From a virus: a stretch of DNA of 64,000 nt. Position numbers and translations under genes: made by a program. Location of the stretch: positions 1 to 64,000 of the IMG/VR virus record IMGVR_UViG_3300027806_000003; one strand, given 5' to 3'. Below the pieces are notes generated by a model. That model saw only the letters and a program-made list of their open reading frames with translations, was not told the DNA's origin and made no database searches. Within the stretch, counting starts at the first letter, position 1. Every line of letters starts with the position of its first letter. Shown here piece after piece: positions 1 through 8,253 of the stretch.

Positions 1-42
1 TTCCCAAGCTGAATGTCGGGAGTTCGATCCTCCTCGCCCGCT
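1..42 (+). tRNA. tRNA-Gly(CCC), 3' part only
   Basis: The window opens inside a tRNA gene. Bases 1-7 (ttcccaa) are the anticodon loop with CCC at bases 3-5, bases 8-12 the 3' anticodon stem, 13-17 the variable loop, 18-34 the T arm (gggag / ttcgatc / ctcct), 35-41 the acceptor strand cgcccgc and 42 the discriminator T. The acceptor sequence is typical of bacterial tRNA-Gly. CCA is not encoded. The 5' half lies off the left edge, so it is unknown whether this is a whole tRNA or a duplicated 3' half left by phage integration. Confidence 0.85.
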
Positions 43-120
43 TTAGCAGACCCTAGTTTCCTCGACTGGATCTGCGAGGCCCTGCTCGGGCCGCTGCCAC
101 TGAACAGCATTGAGCGCAAC

Positions 121-164
121 GCCGACCCAAGCCCCCGGCCGCTAACCGGGGGCTCGGCGTTTTT
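121..164 (+). terminator. Rho-independent terminator
   Basis: A strong hairpin is formed by AGCCCCCGG (130-138) and CCGGGGGCT (146-154), extended outside by GCCG (121-124) and CGGC (155-158), and followed by five T residues at 160-164. It sits 80 bases after the tRNA and ends that transcript before the plus-strand accessory genes. Confidence 0.85.
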
Positions 165-355
165 GGGCTCAGTCAGGTGGTGCGGGGTGCAAGAAAATCA
201 AGGGGTACCTCTGGGTTTGATGTGTACCGGCTGTGGAAAAGGGCAAGGGGTATCGACTCCCGGCCTATCCATCGGCTCGAATGTGGGGCGGGTTGAGCCG
301 GATCTGGGCCTGCGTGTGTAGGTCACCAACGGCGGGTTATCGGTGGAGAGGCTTC

Positions 356-811
356 ATGGCTCGCTGGAACGTCGAAGTGATCAGCCCGAGCACCGGCGCT
401 CAGCGTCTCGTGGAAGTCAGGGCTGCCTCGTCCGATGAGGCTCGGACCATCGCCTCGGACATGCAGATCGGCGTTGTCGGGACGGCGGTGCGGCTGCCCG
501 ACCTCCCGCCCACAGACGAGCAGATGGCGGCGGTGCTGGATCGGTTGACGATGATCGAAGCCGCGGCGATGAGAATCGCGAAGTCCCGATTGGTTGAGCG
601 GCCGCGTCGGTCTGTCGCGTGGGGGATCGTTCTCGGCGTTCTGTTCTTGATGCTGATCTGGCTCGTGTTGCTGCTGAGCGTGGTGGCACTGAATGCGATC
701 TTTGCAGTATCGCTGATGAACGAGTTGACGAAGCGAGCTCAGACGAATCCCGCTCCTGCGCCGAGTTCGATCTTGTCCACGCCCCGGGAGCCTGGGCGTC
801 TCTCTCGATGA
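356..811 (+). CDS. Small membrane protein with N-terminal VEV-type domain
   Basis: The 151-residue product has an N-terminal domain (residues about 1-48, RWNVEVISPSTG then VEVRAASSDEAR) and one transmembrane helix (about 88-112) with a short polar tail. The ATG at 356 is chosen because GGAGAG lies just upstream and the homology with the next gene starts there; an in-frame upstream start would add an unrelated leader. The same N-terminal pattern opens the next gene and the phage 1 gene at 41991. It may be a lysogenic accessory gene of prophage 2 or a host gene. Function unknown. Confidence 0.7.
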   Translation: MARWNVEVISPSTGAQRLVEVRAASSDEARTIASDMQIGVVGTAVRLPDLPPTDEQMAAVLDRLTMIEAAAMRIAKSRLVERPRRSVAWGIVLGVLFLMLIWLVLLLSVVALNAIFAVSLMNELTKRAQTNPAPAPSSILSTPREPGRLSR

Positions 812-824
812 ATGGAGTTCTGTC

Positions 825-1475
825 GTGCCCGATTGGAAGATCGAAGTCATCAGCCCGCGGGATGGAACAATCTCGCACGTGGAGGTCAAGGCTCCGACTG
901 CGGAGGTCGCGCGTCAGGCTGTTGCGCTCACGGGTGCTGGAGTCGTCGGCGCGGCGACGCTTATCCGCCTGGATGCCGATCCGGTAGTCGTCACGGCTGC
1001 GCGTCCCGACGATCAGCCCGAGCGGGAGCTCGCGGACCTGCGGCCGTCGGTGCTGCTGATGGTGCCTCCCGTGTTTGGCCTGTGCGCCTGGTCGTCGCTC
1101 ACGTACTTGCTCATCGCGATGGTGCCCGGACCGATGGAGGCGCTGCTCGCGCTTGTCGCCGGCTGCATGGCCTTCTGGTCGATCGTTCGCGTGCTGGACT
1201 GTGCGATGTACATTCATCGCACGCGACTCGTGCTCACAAGCCAGAGGGTGATTGCCCGCGGCGGCACGCTCTTTACAACGAAGCGCATGGAGTCTCCGCT
1301 CCGGTCTGTGGAGACGATCGGCACGGCGAACACGCTGTGGGGAAGCGTGCTGGGTCTCTGGACCGTCGGCGTGTCATTCAACGGCGGCACTCGGACGCAG
1401 ATCCGCGGCGTCGCCGAGGCTCCCGTGGTTGTTGAGAAGCTCAATCGAGCCATCGAGCAGCAGCGACGGCGCTGA
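825..1475 (+). CDS. Membrane protein with bacterial PH domain (bPH_2/DUF304-like)
   Basis: The 216-residue product starts at a GTG preceded by GGAG. Residues 1-48 resemble the N-terminus of the preceding protein (WKIEVISPRDG, VEVKAPTAEVAR). Two hydrophobic segments follow (about 70-130). The C-terminal part (about 130-210) has the pattern of bacterial PH domains: LVLTSQRVIARGG, a conserved ETIG stretch, GLWTVGVSFNGG, and a final helix. Such domains are found in membrane-tethered proteins of uncertain role. It lies 13 bases after the previous gene, so probably co-transcribed. The PH assignment is by motif recognition only. Confidence 0.7.
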   Translation: MPDWKIEVISPRDGTISHVEVKAPTAEVARQAVALTGAGVVGAATLIRLDADPVVVTAARPDDQPERELADLRPSVLLMVPPVFGLCAWSSLTYLLIAMVPGPMEALLALVAGCMAFWSIVRVLDCAMYIHRTRLVLTSQRVIARGGTLFTTKRMESPLRSVETIGTANTLWGSVLGLWTVGVSFNGGTRTQIRGVAEAPVVVEKLNRAIEQQRRR

Positions 1476-1504
1476 GCGTCAGTTCCCTTTACGGACTCCC
1501 AGAC

Positions 1505-2344
1505 ATGCCCGATCTAGAAACGAAGCGCAAGCCCCGTGTCCGCATGACCCAGGTGCAGGCCGCGACCCCCGCGGGCAGGAAGCTCGTTGAGTCGATTCTC
1601 CAAGCGTGCCATGACGGGCAGATCGAGTACCGCGAGGCCGAACAGGTCTTCACGTGTCTGGCGGCGGTCGGCGAATCGATCCCCGCGGCTGGATACCTGC
1701 GCGTCATCCTGATGGAGTCGCTCGAGGATGGCTCGATCGACGAGCACGATGCCTATCGCCTCAAGCAGGCCTTCATCGACGTCGTTCCGCGCGAGGTTAA
1801 GCCGGTCATCGAGACCCACCTGCAGGGGATCGGGCTTCCGGCTCCCGAGGTGGTGTCGCACATCGACCAGCCTCCGTGGTGGTCGGACCCGATGACTGGC
1901 AAGCAGGCGCAGTTCATCGCCAGCCTGGGCGGCGTCGTGCGTGGCGACATGACCAAGGGCCAGGCGAGCCTCCTGATCGATCAGTTGCTCAATCGCCAAC
2001 CGCCGACGCCGCGGCAGATCATGCTCCTTCGCTTCTTCAATCGCCTCGACCTAGCGGACTCTTCGCGCGAAGAGATCAGCGGGTTCGTCGCGGAGCTCAC
2101 CCGCTCCGATCCCGAAGCGATGTTGTACTGGGATCGGTTCAAGGCCCAGACTCAGCAACCCAAGGGATGCCGCGATCCGCTGGTCGTGCCGATCGGCGCG
2201 TACGCGAAGATGAAGGCGGGAAAGACCTTCACGCCCAGCATCGCTGGATCGAACGGATCTCGGCGGCGAATCGTCGCTTTGATCATCGCTCTGATCGCCT
2301 TCATCGTCGCCTCAGCGCTCGTTCAGACGCTGCTGGGGGCGTAA
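1505..2344 (+). CDS. Hypothetical tail-anchored protein
   Basis: A 279-residue soluble protein ending in a single hydrophobic helix (about 256-276), which suggests a tail anchor facing the cytoplasm. Residues 130-185 contain two consecutive short motifs, TGKQAQFIASLGG with a following ASLLIDQLL helix, and PTPRQIMLLRFFNRLDL. This paired motif recurs in uncharacterised phage and plasmid proteins as I recall it, but no function is assigned. The gene follows the PH-domain gene by 29 bases and shares its composition, so the three genes from 356 look like one unit. The ribosome binding site is weak. Confidence 0.65.
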   Translation: MPDLETKRKPRVRMTQVQAATPAGRKLVESILQACHDGQIEYREAEQVFTCLAAVGESIPAAGYLRVILMESLEDGSIDEHDAYRLKQAFIDVVPREVKPVIETHLQGIGLPAPEVVSHIDQPPWWSDPMTGKQAQFIASLGGVVRGDMTKGQASLLIDQLLNRQPPTPRQIMLLRFFNRLDLADSSREEISGFVAELTRSDPEAMLYWDRFKAQTQQPKGCRDPLVVPIGAYAKMKAGKTFTPSIAGSNGSRRRIVALIIALIAFIVASALVQTLLGA

Positions 2345-2453
2345 GGCGATCACCCTTGCTGACAACCGGGTTATTTGGATATTCACTCCACTCATCTAGG
2401 GGCAACTGAAATCCGAACAAGCAGTGGAACCACTGGTTGTGAGCAGGCTGGCG

Positions 2454-2482
2454 TTGTCAATGGCCTGGGGACGCCCGATACT
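2454..2482 (+). promoter_or_regulatory. Candidate sigma70-type promoter
   Basis: TTGTCA at 2454-2459 (five of six match to TTGACA), a 17-base spacer, and GATACT at 2477-2482 (four of six match to TATAAT). It lies about 70 bases before the start of the two-gene unit at 2555 in an otherwise empty 210-base gap. Prediction by eye only. Confidence 0.4.
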
Positions 2483-2554
2483 TCATCGTGCTGAATGCAC
2501 GCGGCGAATTGGGTTTGCTTGATCCGCCGCCCTGAACCCGGAAAGGGAATACCG

Positions 2555-2926
2555 ATGTCCGTGCTTGTTCGCGCCAATGTTCGCCTCTTGGAGAGCCCCA
2601 AGGTTCTCGAGGCCCATCTTTTTGACCTCGGATTGACGATCTCGGCTCCGGACGACGCGTCCTTGGTCTCTGAGATCCGCGCGGCGCTCATCGGGCACTA
2701 CATCATTGCCAATCGCGAGAGTCGCGTTCCGTTTGCCGATATGGTTTGCAGCCCGGGCTTTGCTGACGAGGAGCTGTACAACCGGACCCACGTGCTTAAG
2801 GGCACGAACGCTCGACGACTCGATCTGCCTTCCGACGTTCGAGAGGCGTTGTCCAAGGCTCTTGGCCTCGTCAATCGAAACGGGACGCATCCGGCTGATT
2901 CTGTTCGCCTCGTGGTGGCCGCGTGA
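2555..2926 (+). CDS. Hypothetical protein, first gene of an overlapping pair
   Basis: The ATG at 2555 has GGAAAGGGA upstream and gives 123 residues; an in-frame ATG 60 bases earlier lacks a good ribosome binding site. The protein is mixed alpha/beta with no motif I recognise; the centre (residues about 45-70) includes GHYIIANRESRVPFADM. Its stop overlaps the GTG start of the next gene (GTGA), so the two are translationally coupled. The size and coupling resemble a toxin-antitoxin pair, but there is no sequence support for that beyond the architecture. Confidence 0.6.
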   Translation: MSVLVRANVRLLESPKVLEAHLFDLGLTISAPDDASLVSEIRAALIGHYIIANRESRVPFADMVCSPGFADEELYNRTHVLKGTNARRLDLPSDVREALSKALGLVNRNGTHPADSVRLVVAA

Positions 2927-3204
2927 GTCAGGTTTCTGGCGAGCCTTGGCTTGCTCGAGATGGGTTGCCGCCAATGACTGGCGAGCACCTTGTTGAGTAT
3001 CTGCGCGCGAGTGGCGCTGTGATCGAGGTAGTTGTGCACGAGGCCGCAAGGGGTCTTGAGAGACCTCTTTTCATTGCGACGCTCAACGGCCGCTCGATTC
3101 CACTGCCGCTGTTTCGCGACCGTCCAATATCTCCGCGGCATGCCCGGGATCTGTGTCAGCGGCTCGGACTACCGGTGCCCTCGAACTGGGCAGTTGTGAT
3201 GTGA
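2923..3204 (+). CDS. Hypothetical small basic protein, second gene of the pair
   Basis: The 93-residue product starts at the GTG that overlaps the upstream stop by four bases. A central segment, FIATLNGRSIPLPLF followed by ISPRHARDLCQRLGLP, loosely recalls the strand-helix end of HicA-like folds, where a short beta strand is followed by a helix ending in a leucine-rich turn. The catalytic histidine expected of HicA is not clearly present, so this is only a possibility. The gene converges on the phage gene ending at 3249, with a 44-base gap and no obvious terminator. Confidence 0.6.
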   Translation: MSQVSGEPWLARDGLPPMTGEHLVEYLRASGAVIEVVVHEAARGLERPLFIATLNGRSIPLPLFRDRPISPRHARDLCQRLGLPVPSNWAVVM

Positions 3205-3248
3205 CTGGCGATCGGATCTGTGCCTGTCATTTCCCGAGGGCCTTACGC

Positions 3249-3740
3249 CTACATCGCCGTCGCACGAAGGTGCCTATGGCGATGCAGTTTCCGCCGGCAC
3301 ACCCGAAGCCATCGGTCTAGGTTCGTCGCGGCCCACCATGCGACGCGCACGGCCCGCTTTGCCTGCACGATGCACCCGCACCCCGGAACCTTCGGGGCTC
3401 TCACCGTGCTGATGCTGCCCTTGCTCCACAGCTCGAGGCGCTGCCACATCGGCGCGCCGTGAGTCTTCACGCGGATGTTCAGCCGCCCGATCGTGATCGG
3501 CGTGTGGACGATGCCCTTGGCATCCGGATGGCGGCCCTCGGGGCAAGGCAGGCCGTAGACCGTGTGCTCGTCCACCGTGTACCCCGACCGCGAGCACACG
3601 CCGGCATCGGCGTGCTCGCCGGTCTGCCGCATGTTCGGGCACGCCGCGCAGATGACCGCTCGCGTCACCGTCTGTCCGTCGCGCTTCGCGCCGTTGCGAC
3701 ACGCGATCGTGCCCTTTGTCTGTCCGCATCCGCAGGTCAT
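3249..3740 (-). CDS. Phage tail-end cysteine-rich protein, copy in prophage 2
   Basis: The ATG at 3740 overlaps the stop of the upstream gene (ATGA) and follows GGAGGAGGGAACC. The 163-residue product starts MTCGCGQTKG and contains several CxxC-type pairs (CAACPNM, CSRSG, PCPEG, GCGC), suggesting metal binding. Its first 76 residues lie in the 1,061-bp direct repeat and match the copy at 42461-42949; beyond 3513 the two copies remain homologous but diverge (GIVHTPITIGRLNIRV here, GVVSTPITIGRVSVRV there). Last gene of the late tail operon. Function unknown; the position suggests a distal tail or host-contact accessory protein. Confidence 0.75.
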   Translation of the reverse strand: MTCGCGQTKGTIACRNGAKRDGQTVTRAVICAACPNMRQTGEHADAGVCSRSGYTVDEHTVYGLPCPEGRHPDAKGIVHTPITIGRLNIRVKTHGAPMWQRLELWSKGSISTVRAPKVPGCGCIVQAKRAVRVAWWAATNLDRWLRVCRRKLHRHRHLRATAM

Positions 3741-4573
3741 GGAAGGTTCCCTCCTCCGCCGATAATGCCGCGGCACTCTGGCGTGTCGGTAAAGTACGCT
3801 TTGGGGTTCCTTCGGTCGCCAGAGCCTGGTGCGCTGAACTGCTTGAACCCAGAAGATTCGGCTTCGTCAAACTCGCCATTACCAAGATTGAGACGCTGAA
3901 GCCTGTAGTACGCGGAGCGTCGGCAGTCAAAGAACGCCCGAACGATGTCCACTTCGCACGCCCCGCACGCCAAGATGTCAGGCGGCGGGGGCTGCCTGCC
4001 AAAGCAAGAAAAGAACCCGCTGAATGGGCCGTTGGGGTATGGTTCGGAGGCGAAGCAGTTGAAGGGTTGCGGCGTTACTTGGCTCACCGTCGTGGTGGTG
4101 CCGCTAACCGGGTCTGTCCTGATGCGAGTTAGCGTGGCGGAGCCCGACCATTCACAGCAGTCTCCGGGGGTCGCGTTAGGCCGCTGCGACCACGTGACAT
4201 TGCTCTCGAAGATTTGCTCTTCAACCGTCTCGCCGCCGGCTCGAACGGATCGACTCTTGAAGGTCCATCGCATCCGCGCGGTCATGCCTGCAATCTGGCA
4301 CTCGTCGGTCGGAATAAGGTATGTGCCAGGCGGCGCGTTTGGGTCGATCGGATTCGGATCGTCGATCATCCTGCACAGAAATGGACAGCAACAATTCGCA
4401 CACACCGCGTTTGTGCCAACATCGGCACATCGGGCTATCTGTTCTCCCTGCGGCTGAAATGGAAGCGGACAACCTGTGCCATACTCCGGACCTCGGGGTG
4501 CCGACGGGTCGAACCACGGCGGCGGGCCGCCCGGCCCCCACGGCGGCTCGCCATTCCACCCATCACCGCAGCA
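3513..4573. repeat. 1,061-bp direct repeat, copy 1
   Basis: This segment matches 42722-43782 without gaps (constant offset 39,209); proteins read from several frames are the same in both. It covers the last 279 codons of the 305-residue tail protein and the first 76 codons of the next gene. At 4574 the sequences become unrelated; at 3513 they drop to diverged homology. The spacing equals one complete phage genome. Confidence 0.95.
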
Positions 4574-4654
4574 CTCCTCGGCGCACGCGGCGGTGGCCCC
4601 GCGTCCGCCCTTCCGCCCGCCCTTGCCGTTGATCCGCAGCATCTTCTGGGCCAT
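3737..4654 (-). CDS. Cysteine-rich distal tail protein, phage 1 version
   Basis: The 305-residue product is rich in Cys, Pro and Gly: an N-terminal GGRKGGRG stretch, CCGDGWNG, a PPWGPGGPPPW run, a CxxCCCPFLC cluster, then a domain with ECQIAGMTARMRWTF and CEWSGSATLTRIRT that looks like beta-sandwich sequence. Clustered cysteines are unusual for phage tail proteins. Residues from about 28 to the end match the prophage 2 copy at 42946; only the first 27 differ. It begins next to the stop of the gene at 4655 and overlaps the following gene by ATGA. Likely a tail-tip or receptor-contact component; inference from position. Confidence 0.75.
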   Translation of the reverse strand: MAQKMLRINGKGGRKGGRGATAACAEECCGDGWNGEPPWGPGGPPPWFDPSAPRGPEYGTGCPLPFQPQGEQIARCADVGTNAVCANCCCPFLCRMIDDPNPIDPNAPPGTYLIPTDECQIAGMTARMRWTFKSRSVRAGGETVEEQIFESNVTWSQRPNATPGDCCEWSGSATLTRIRTDPVSGTTTTVSQVTPQPFNCFASEPYPNGPFSGFFSCFGRQPPPPDILACGACEVDIVRAFFDCRRSAYYRLQRLNLGNGEFDEAESSGFKQFSAPGSGDRRNPKAYFTDTPECRGIIGGGGNLP

Positions 4655-5128
4655 TCACACACCTCCCTCGCCGCCCGCACTCACGCAGTCATCGGGCGCG
4701 ATCTGCTCACGGAGAATCCACAGCCGCGCCACCGGCTCCCCCTCGCTGTCGACCTCGCGCACCACAAAGCACAGATCGCCAACGACCGACGGATGAATCA
4801 CCCAGTCATCTCCGCGGCTCGGCCGCCCGTAGTACGGCGTCATGTTCGCCTGCTCGAATCTCTCGCCCAGCGCCGTGACCGTGTACGTCACGCTCCCGGC
4901 CGCCGTCGGCGTGTTGTGGCTGGCGGTCGTGATGCGGCATGGGATCACCATCCGCGCCAGCAGCAGCGCAAAGGCGTGCAGCGCATCGGCGGGCCTTCCG
5001 GCAACGCCCTGCTCGCGCACCTGCGCGATCGCCGCGCCCAGCGCGTTGAAGACTTCGGCGGTGATCGGATCACGCCGCTGCACAGTCGGGATCGCCGGCA
5101 GCGGCGTCTGGTTCGGCTGCGTGCTCAT
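4655..5128 (-). CDS. Distal tail protein
   Basis: A 157-residue protein starting MSTQPNQTPLPAIP at an ATG that overlaps the upstream stop (ATGA). The C-terminal half (SVTYTVTALGERF, then VIHPSVVGDLCFVVRE and LWILREQ) matches in pattern the C-terminal end of the much longer prophage 2 protein at 43863 (SVNYSVKIRG, VPAIVGARALCIRDD, WYLLIQE), so the two are positional and partial sequence homologues. The phage 1 form lacks about 250 N-terminal residues of that protein. Role inferred only from position between tape measure and tail end. Confidence 0.7.
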   Translation of the reverse strand: MSTQPNQTPLPAIPTVQRRDPITAEVFNALGAAIAQVREQGVAGRPADALHAFALLLARMVIPCRITTASHNTPTAAGSVTYTVTALGERFEQANMTPYYGRPSRGDDWVIHPSVVGDLCFVVREVDSEGEPVARLWILREQIAPDDCVSAGGEGGV

Positions 5129-5910
5129 GGGAACAGCACCCCCGCGTCCCAGGAGATCTCGGGGTAGATCTTGGCGCTGACAAGCCCCACGCTCCAGTCC
5201 AGCACCCCGCTGCTGTTCTCCGGTGCCCAGCGCACCAGGTGATCCTCGGCCGCCACAAACTCCAGCACGAACCGCAGCACGCCGTCGACAACCTCCGGGG
5301 CTCGAATGCCCCGGAACCGCAGTTTGCCCGCGTTGTAGTTCTGCTTGCCGCTGATGCCATAGGGCCGCGGCACCGCGATCGTGTTGGCGTTGACGCTGTC
5401 CAGGTAACTCAGGATCGTGTTGTTGTTCGTCGCGTACCAGCTCGGCGAGCGGAAGACCGTCACGCGGATGATCCTGCGGCTGATCTCCCGGGGCACGCCC
5501 TGCCCGTTGGCCAGGGGCCTCGCGCTGGTCGGCGCTCCGGTATCGGGCCGCCAGGGCTGGTAGATGATCACGCTGTCCTTCTCGACATCCTCCTCGCAGA
5601 AGGCCGTGTTGGCGATCGCCCGCCGCCGCGCCGCCCCGATCGTCGGCGGCGCAAAGTCGCAGGTCACTTCCCACTGGCGATTGGGCGACACGCCGCCGAT
5701 GTACTGCGGGTCCATGCTCTGCAGCAGGCTCAGCGCACCCGCGCCAGCGCTGAAGGCGTCGAACATCGCCGGCATACCCGTCGCCGCGTAGACCGCATCG
5801 AGATCATCGGCCCCGAGCACGCGGTAGATCTTCCGCCCAACATACCCGTCGGTGGTGCGCCGCAGCGACGGCGCCTTGCCCGTAGCCGTGATCAGTTCCG
5901 CCGTCGCCAT
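5125..5910 (-). CDS. Distal tail structural protein
   Basis: The 261-residue product starts at an ATG with GAAAGGAAGCGACC upstream. It directly follows the tape measure gene after a repeat-filled gap (5937-6042) and overlaps the next gene by ATGA. The sequence is beta-rich (YIGGVSPNRQWEVTC, RFVLEFVAAEDHLVRW, DWSVGLVSAKIYPEISWDAG) as expected for a distal tail or hub protein. It sits where prophage 2 has its 277-residue protein at 45089. No specific family recognised. Confidence 0.7.
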   Translation of the reverse strand: MATAELITATGKAPSLRRTTDGYVGRKIYRVLGADDLDAVYAATGMPAMFDAFSAGAGALSLLQSMDPQYIGGVSPNRQWEVTCDFAPPTIGAARRRAIANTAFCEEDVEKDSVIIYQPWRPDTGAPTSARPLANGQGVPREISRRIIRVTVFRSPSWYATNNNTILSYLDSVNANTIAVPRPYGISGKQNYNAGKLRFRGIRAPEVVDGVLRFVLEFVAAEDHLVRWAPENSSGVLDWSVGLVSAKIYPEISWDAGVLFP

Positions 5911-5936
5911 GGTCGCTTCCTTTCACCTTCGCAGCT

Positions 5937-5999
5937 TCTTCCCGGTCCTCCACCGGTTCCCACCGGGGCAGGTGCGGCGTCTTCGCCGCGGAGGGGGCG
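5937..5999. repeat. Repeat family B, copy 1
   Basis: A CT-rich arm, the core GGGGCAGGTGCGGCGTCTTC and a closing GCGGAGGGGGCG, the same plan as the copies near 11551, 13984, 18904, 22550, 39113 and 40739. It lies just upstream (minus strand) of the gene starting at 5910. Confidence 0.7.
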
Positions 6000-6001
6000 C
6001 A

Positions 6002-6042
6002 TTCATTTGGCCATTTGACCACTTGCCCATTTGCCCATTTGC
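6002..6042. repeat. Octanucleotide array, ATTTGACC type
   Basis: About five units of an 8-base repeat related to ATTTGACC and ATTTGCCC, between the tape measure stop (6056) and the next start. Same unit as arrays at 18987, 23989 and 42463. Confidence 0.8.
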
Positions 6043-6055
6043 CGCGTCTTCGCGG

Positions 6056-7474
6056 CTACCCAAACACCGCCCCCCCGTCCCTGGCCGCGATCTTCTCCAG
6101 CAGCACCACGGCCCGCTGCACACCCGCCGCGGTCTGCTGCGTACTCGTGGCCGTCGCCTGAGCAAAGGCCATCGCGGGCGACACACCAAAGACCTGGGCC
6201 GCCAGCCCCGCGTTGATCGCCCCGCCCGCCAGCGTGCGGGCCTGGGTGAAACTGCTCGGCTCGGGCCTGCTCGCCTCGGCGGCAAAGCGTCCGCGCAGGG
6301 CCTCGTTGGCGATCAGCGCCCGCGTCCGCTCGCTCTCGCTCAGGCTGGTGTTCTTGAGGATCTCCGCCCGCCGCTGCTCAAACTCCAGCGCCGTGGCCGC
6401 CAGGTCCGCGTCCTTCTGCCGCCCCTGCAATCGCAGGAGTTCGATGCGGTACTGCTCCTCCTGCAGCCGGATCGCCTCGGCGGCCGCGTCCTGCTCCTGC
6501 TGCCTGGTCATGTTCATGCGGGCCTGCGTGGCCTCGTAGGCGGCCTGGGCCTGGTCGATGAGCTCCTGCCGCGCGATCGGGTCGGCCACGTCCATCGCCG
6601 CGGCGCGGGCCTGCAGGAACGCGGCCTGGGATGAGAAGAACTCCGCCTCGCGGTCATCGCCCCGGCTCTGGGCCAGCGCCGCGCGGCTCTGGGCGATGGC
6701 GATCTGGGTCTTCTCGATTTCCTTCTCCGCCGCCAGCCTGCTCTCGCTCTCGGTCTTCATCGCCTTGGCCGCGGCCTCGGCGGTGCGCTTCTGCTCCTCG
6801 AGCAACGCGATGGCCGCCTCGCGGCCCCGCAACTCCGCCCGCGCCGCATCATCGAGCCCCTTGTCCTGGGCGATCGCCTGCTGCCTCCGCATCAGGTCAA
6901 GCTGAGAGGCCAGCGCCGCGGCGGTATCCTCGTCGCCGCGGGCGCGTGCCTCGCGGATCTTCTGCTCAAGGGCCAGCTCTTCCTTGCGGGCCTCAATGCG
7001 CAGCCGATCGGCCCTTGCCTCAAGCGACTGAATCGTGCTCCGTACAATGCCGCTGGGATCGCCCTCGTCGCCGACCAACCCTAATCCGATCTGCACAGTC
7101 GTCTGCACGGCGCGTTCATACACACGATTGAGATAGTCCAGGAACCCGGCCGCTGCACCGCCTGCAATCGCGTAGCTCCTGGCCAGATCACCGCCGATGT
7201 TCCGGCTGAGCCTGCTGCTTGCTGCGGACAGCTGATCGACCTTGGGCAGCAACTCCGCATACTGCTCCTGATACTGCCGGGTCATCCTGATCGCCACGGC
7301 CGTCATCGCCGCAAGAGTGCCCACGCCACCGCCGGCAACACCGAACGCGCGACCGGCCATGATCCACGACTGATTCAGCGTGCGTGCGGACATCTCGCCG
7401 GTCGTCTGCACGCGCCGCAGCCCGCGCACGACATCCGCATCGTCCATCGTCGCCACAATCCGCACATCGCTCAT
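6056..7474 (-). CDS. Tail tape measure protein, phage 1
   Basis: The 472-residue protein starts with a small N-terminal domain (MSDVRIVATMDDADVVRGLRR), typical of tape measure proteins, then a hydrophobic stretch near residues 42-65, a second Gly/Ala-rich one near 105, and a very long alanine-, glutamate- and arginine-rich coiled coil (about 145-390) before a hydrophobic C-terminus. It lies between a gp10-like gene, with which it overlaps by ATGA, and distal tail genes. It is short for a tape measure, implying a short siphophage tail. Assignment rests on composition, order and N-terminal pattern. Confidence 0.8.
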   Translation of the reverse strand: MSDVRIVATMDDADVVRGLRRVQTTGEMSARTLNQSWIMAGRAFGVAGGGVGTLAAMTAVAIRMTRQYQEQYAELLPKVDQLSAASSRLSRNIGGDLARSYAIAGGAAAGFLDYLNRVYERAVQTTVQIGLGLVGDEGDPSGIVRSTIQSLEARADRLRIEARKEELALEQKIREARARGDEDTAAALASQLDLMRRQQAIAQDKGLDDAARAELRGREAAIALLEEQKRTAEAAAKAMKTESESRLAAEKEIEKTQIAIAQSRAALAQSRGDDREAEFFSSQAAFLQARAAAMDVADPIARQELIDQAQAAYEATQARMNMTRQQEQDAAAEAIRLQEEQYRIELLRLQGRQKDADLAATALEFEQRRAEILKNTSLSESERTRALIANEALRGRFAAEASRPEPSSFTQARTLAGGAINAGLAAQVFGVSPAMAFAQATATSTQQTAAGVQRAVVLLEKIAARDGGAVFG

Positions 7475-8253
7475 CGTGGTGCTCCCGCGTTCATGCTTGC
7501 CAAGATCGCCTTGCGTCCGGTGGTGATCCCCAGTTGCCGCAGCAGCGCCGCGGCCTTCTGCGCCAGCCGTTTCTTGAACTCCACGATCCGCGCGTGGGGC
7601 TCGCGGTTGGACACCATGATCGTGCTCCGCTCCGGGGTGTGCTCGGCTCTGCCGACTCCGCCGTAGACCTTGGCCCGCACCGTCGTCAGCCTCGGCCTGC
7701 CGCTCCTGGTGCGCGTCTTGCCGAAGATCAGCACCCCCTGCCCGCCGCTGGCCATGTACAGATCAAGCTCGGTCCGGCTCCGCCGGTGCCGATCGTCCGC
7801 GTCCTCTTCCCACTTGCGCAGTTTGGTCAGCCGCGTCCGCAGTTCCCGCAGCCGCAGTTGCATCGCGCTCGACCGCCGCCCCTGGGCGATCGTCGCCTCG
7901 GCCGACCGCAAACTCCGCTCGGTCTTGTCCACGGCCATGCGCGCCACCTGCAGTTCCTTCCACCGCTCGACAACCTGCACCGCCAGCCGATCGGCCCACT
8001 GCTCGGCAAAGCGGCTCTTGCGCACCTCCGGCACGGGAAACGGGCCGATGCCCGCCTGGTTGCCCGCCATCGCCCACGCGCGGCTGTACCGCATCGTGTC
8101 GCGCGGGCTCACGGCCAGCACCGCCCGCATCGCCGTGCGGAAACTCATCCGCATCGCTTCCACACGCGCGCCGGGGATCCTCCGCCGCGCAAACTCGATC
8201 CGCTCCTTCAGCGGCCGCACGTTCACGCGTACAACCATCGCCCCGGTGCTCAT
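7471..8253 (-). CDS. HK97 gp10-like tail completion protein
   Basis: A 260-residue basic protein. The N-terminal MVVRVNVRPLKERIEFARRR and the C-terminal REPHARIVEFKKRLAQK with a final helix are typical of gp10-type minor tail or neck proteins, whose end usually carries a HARIVEFG-like motif. A long coiled-coil insertion (about residues 95-150, rich in Arg and Glu) is unusual for the family and absent from the prophage 2 homologue at 47953. It overlaps both neighbours by ATGA. Its position downstream of the tail chaperones is unusual, since gp10 homologues commonly precede the tail tube gene. Confidence 0.7.
   Translation of the reverse strand: MSTGAMVVRVNVRPLKERIEFARRRIPGARVEAMRMSFRTAMRAVLAVSPRDTMRYSRAWAMAGNQAGIGPFPVPEVRKSRFAEQWADRLAVQVVERWKELQVARMAVDKTERSLRSAEATIAQGRRSSAMQLRLRELRTRLTKLRKWEEDADDRHRRSRTELDLYMASGGQGVLIFGKTRTRSGRPRLTTVRAKVYGGVGRAEHTPERSTIMVSNREPHARIVEFKKRLAQKAAALLRQLGITTGRKAILASMNAGAPR

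Noticed and set aside
2923-3204. HicA toxin assignment
   Set aside because: The catalytic histidine and GSH motif are not visible; kept as a faint resemblance only.
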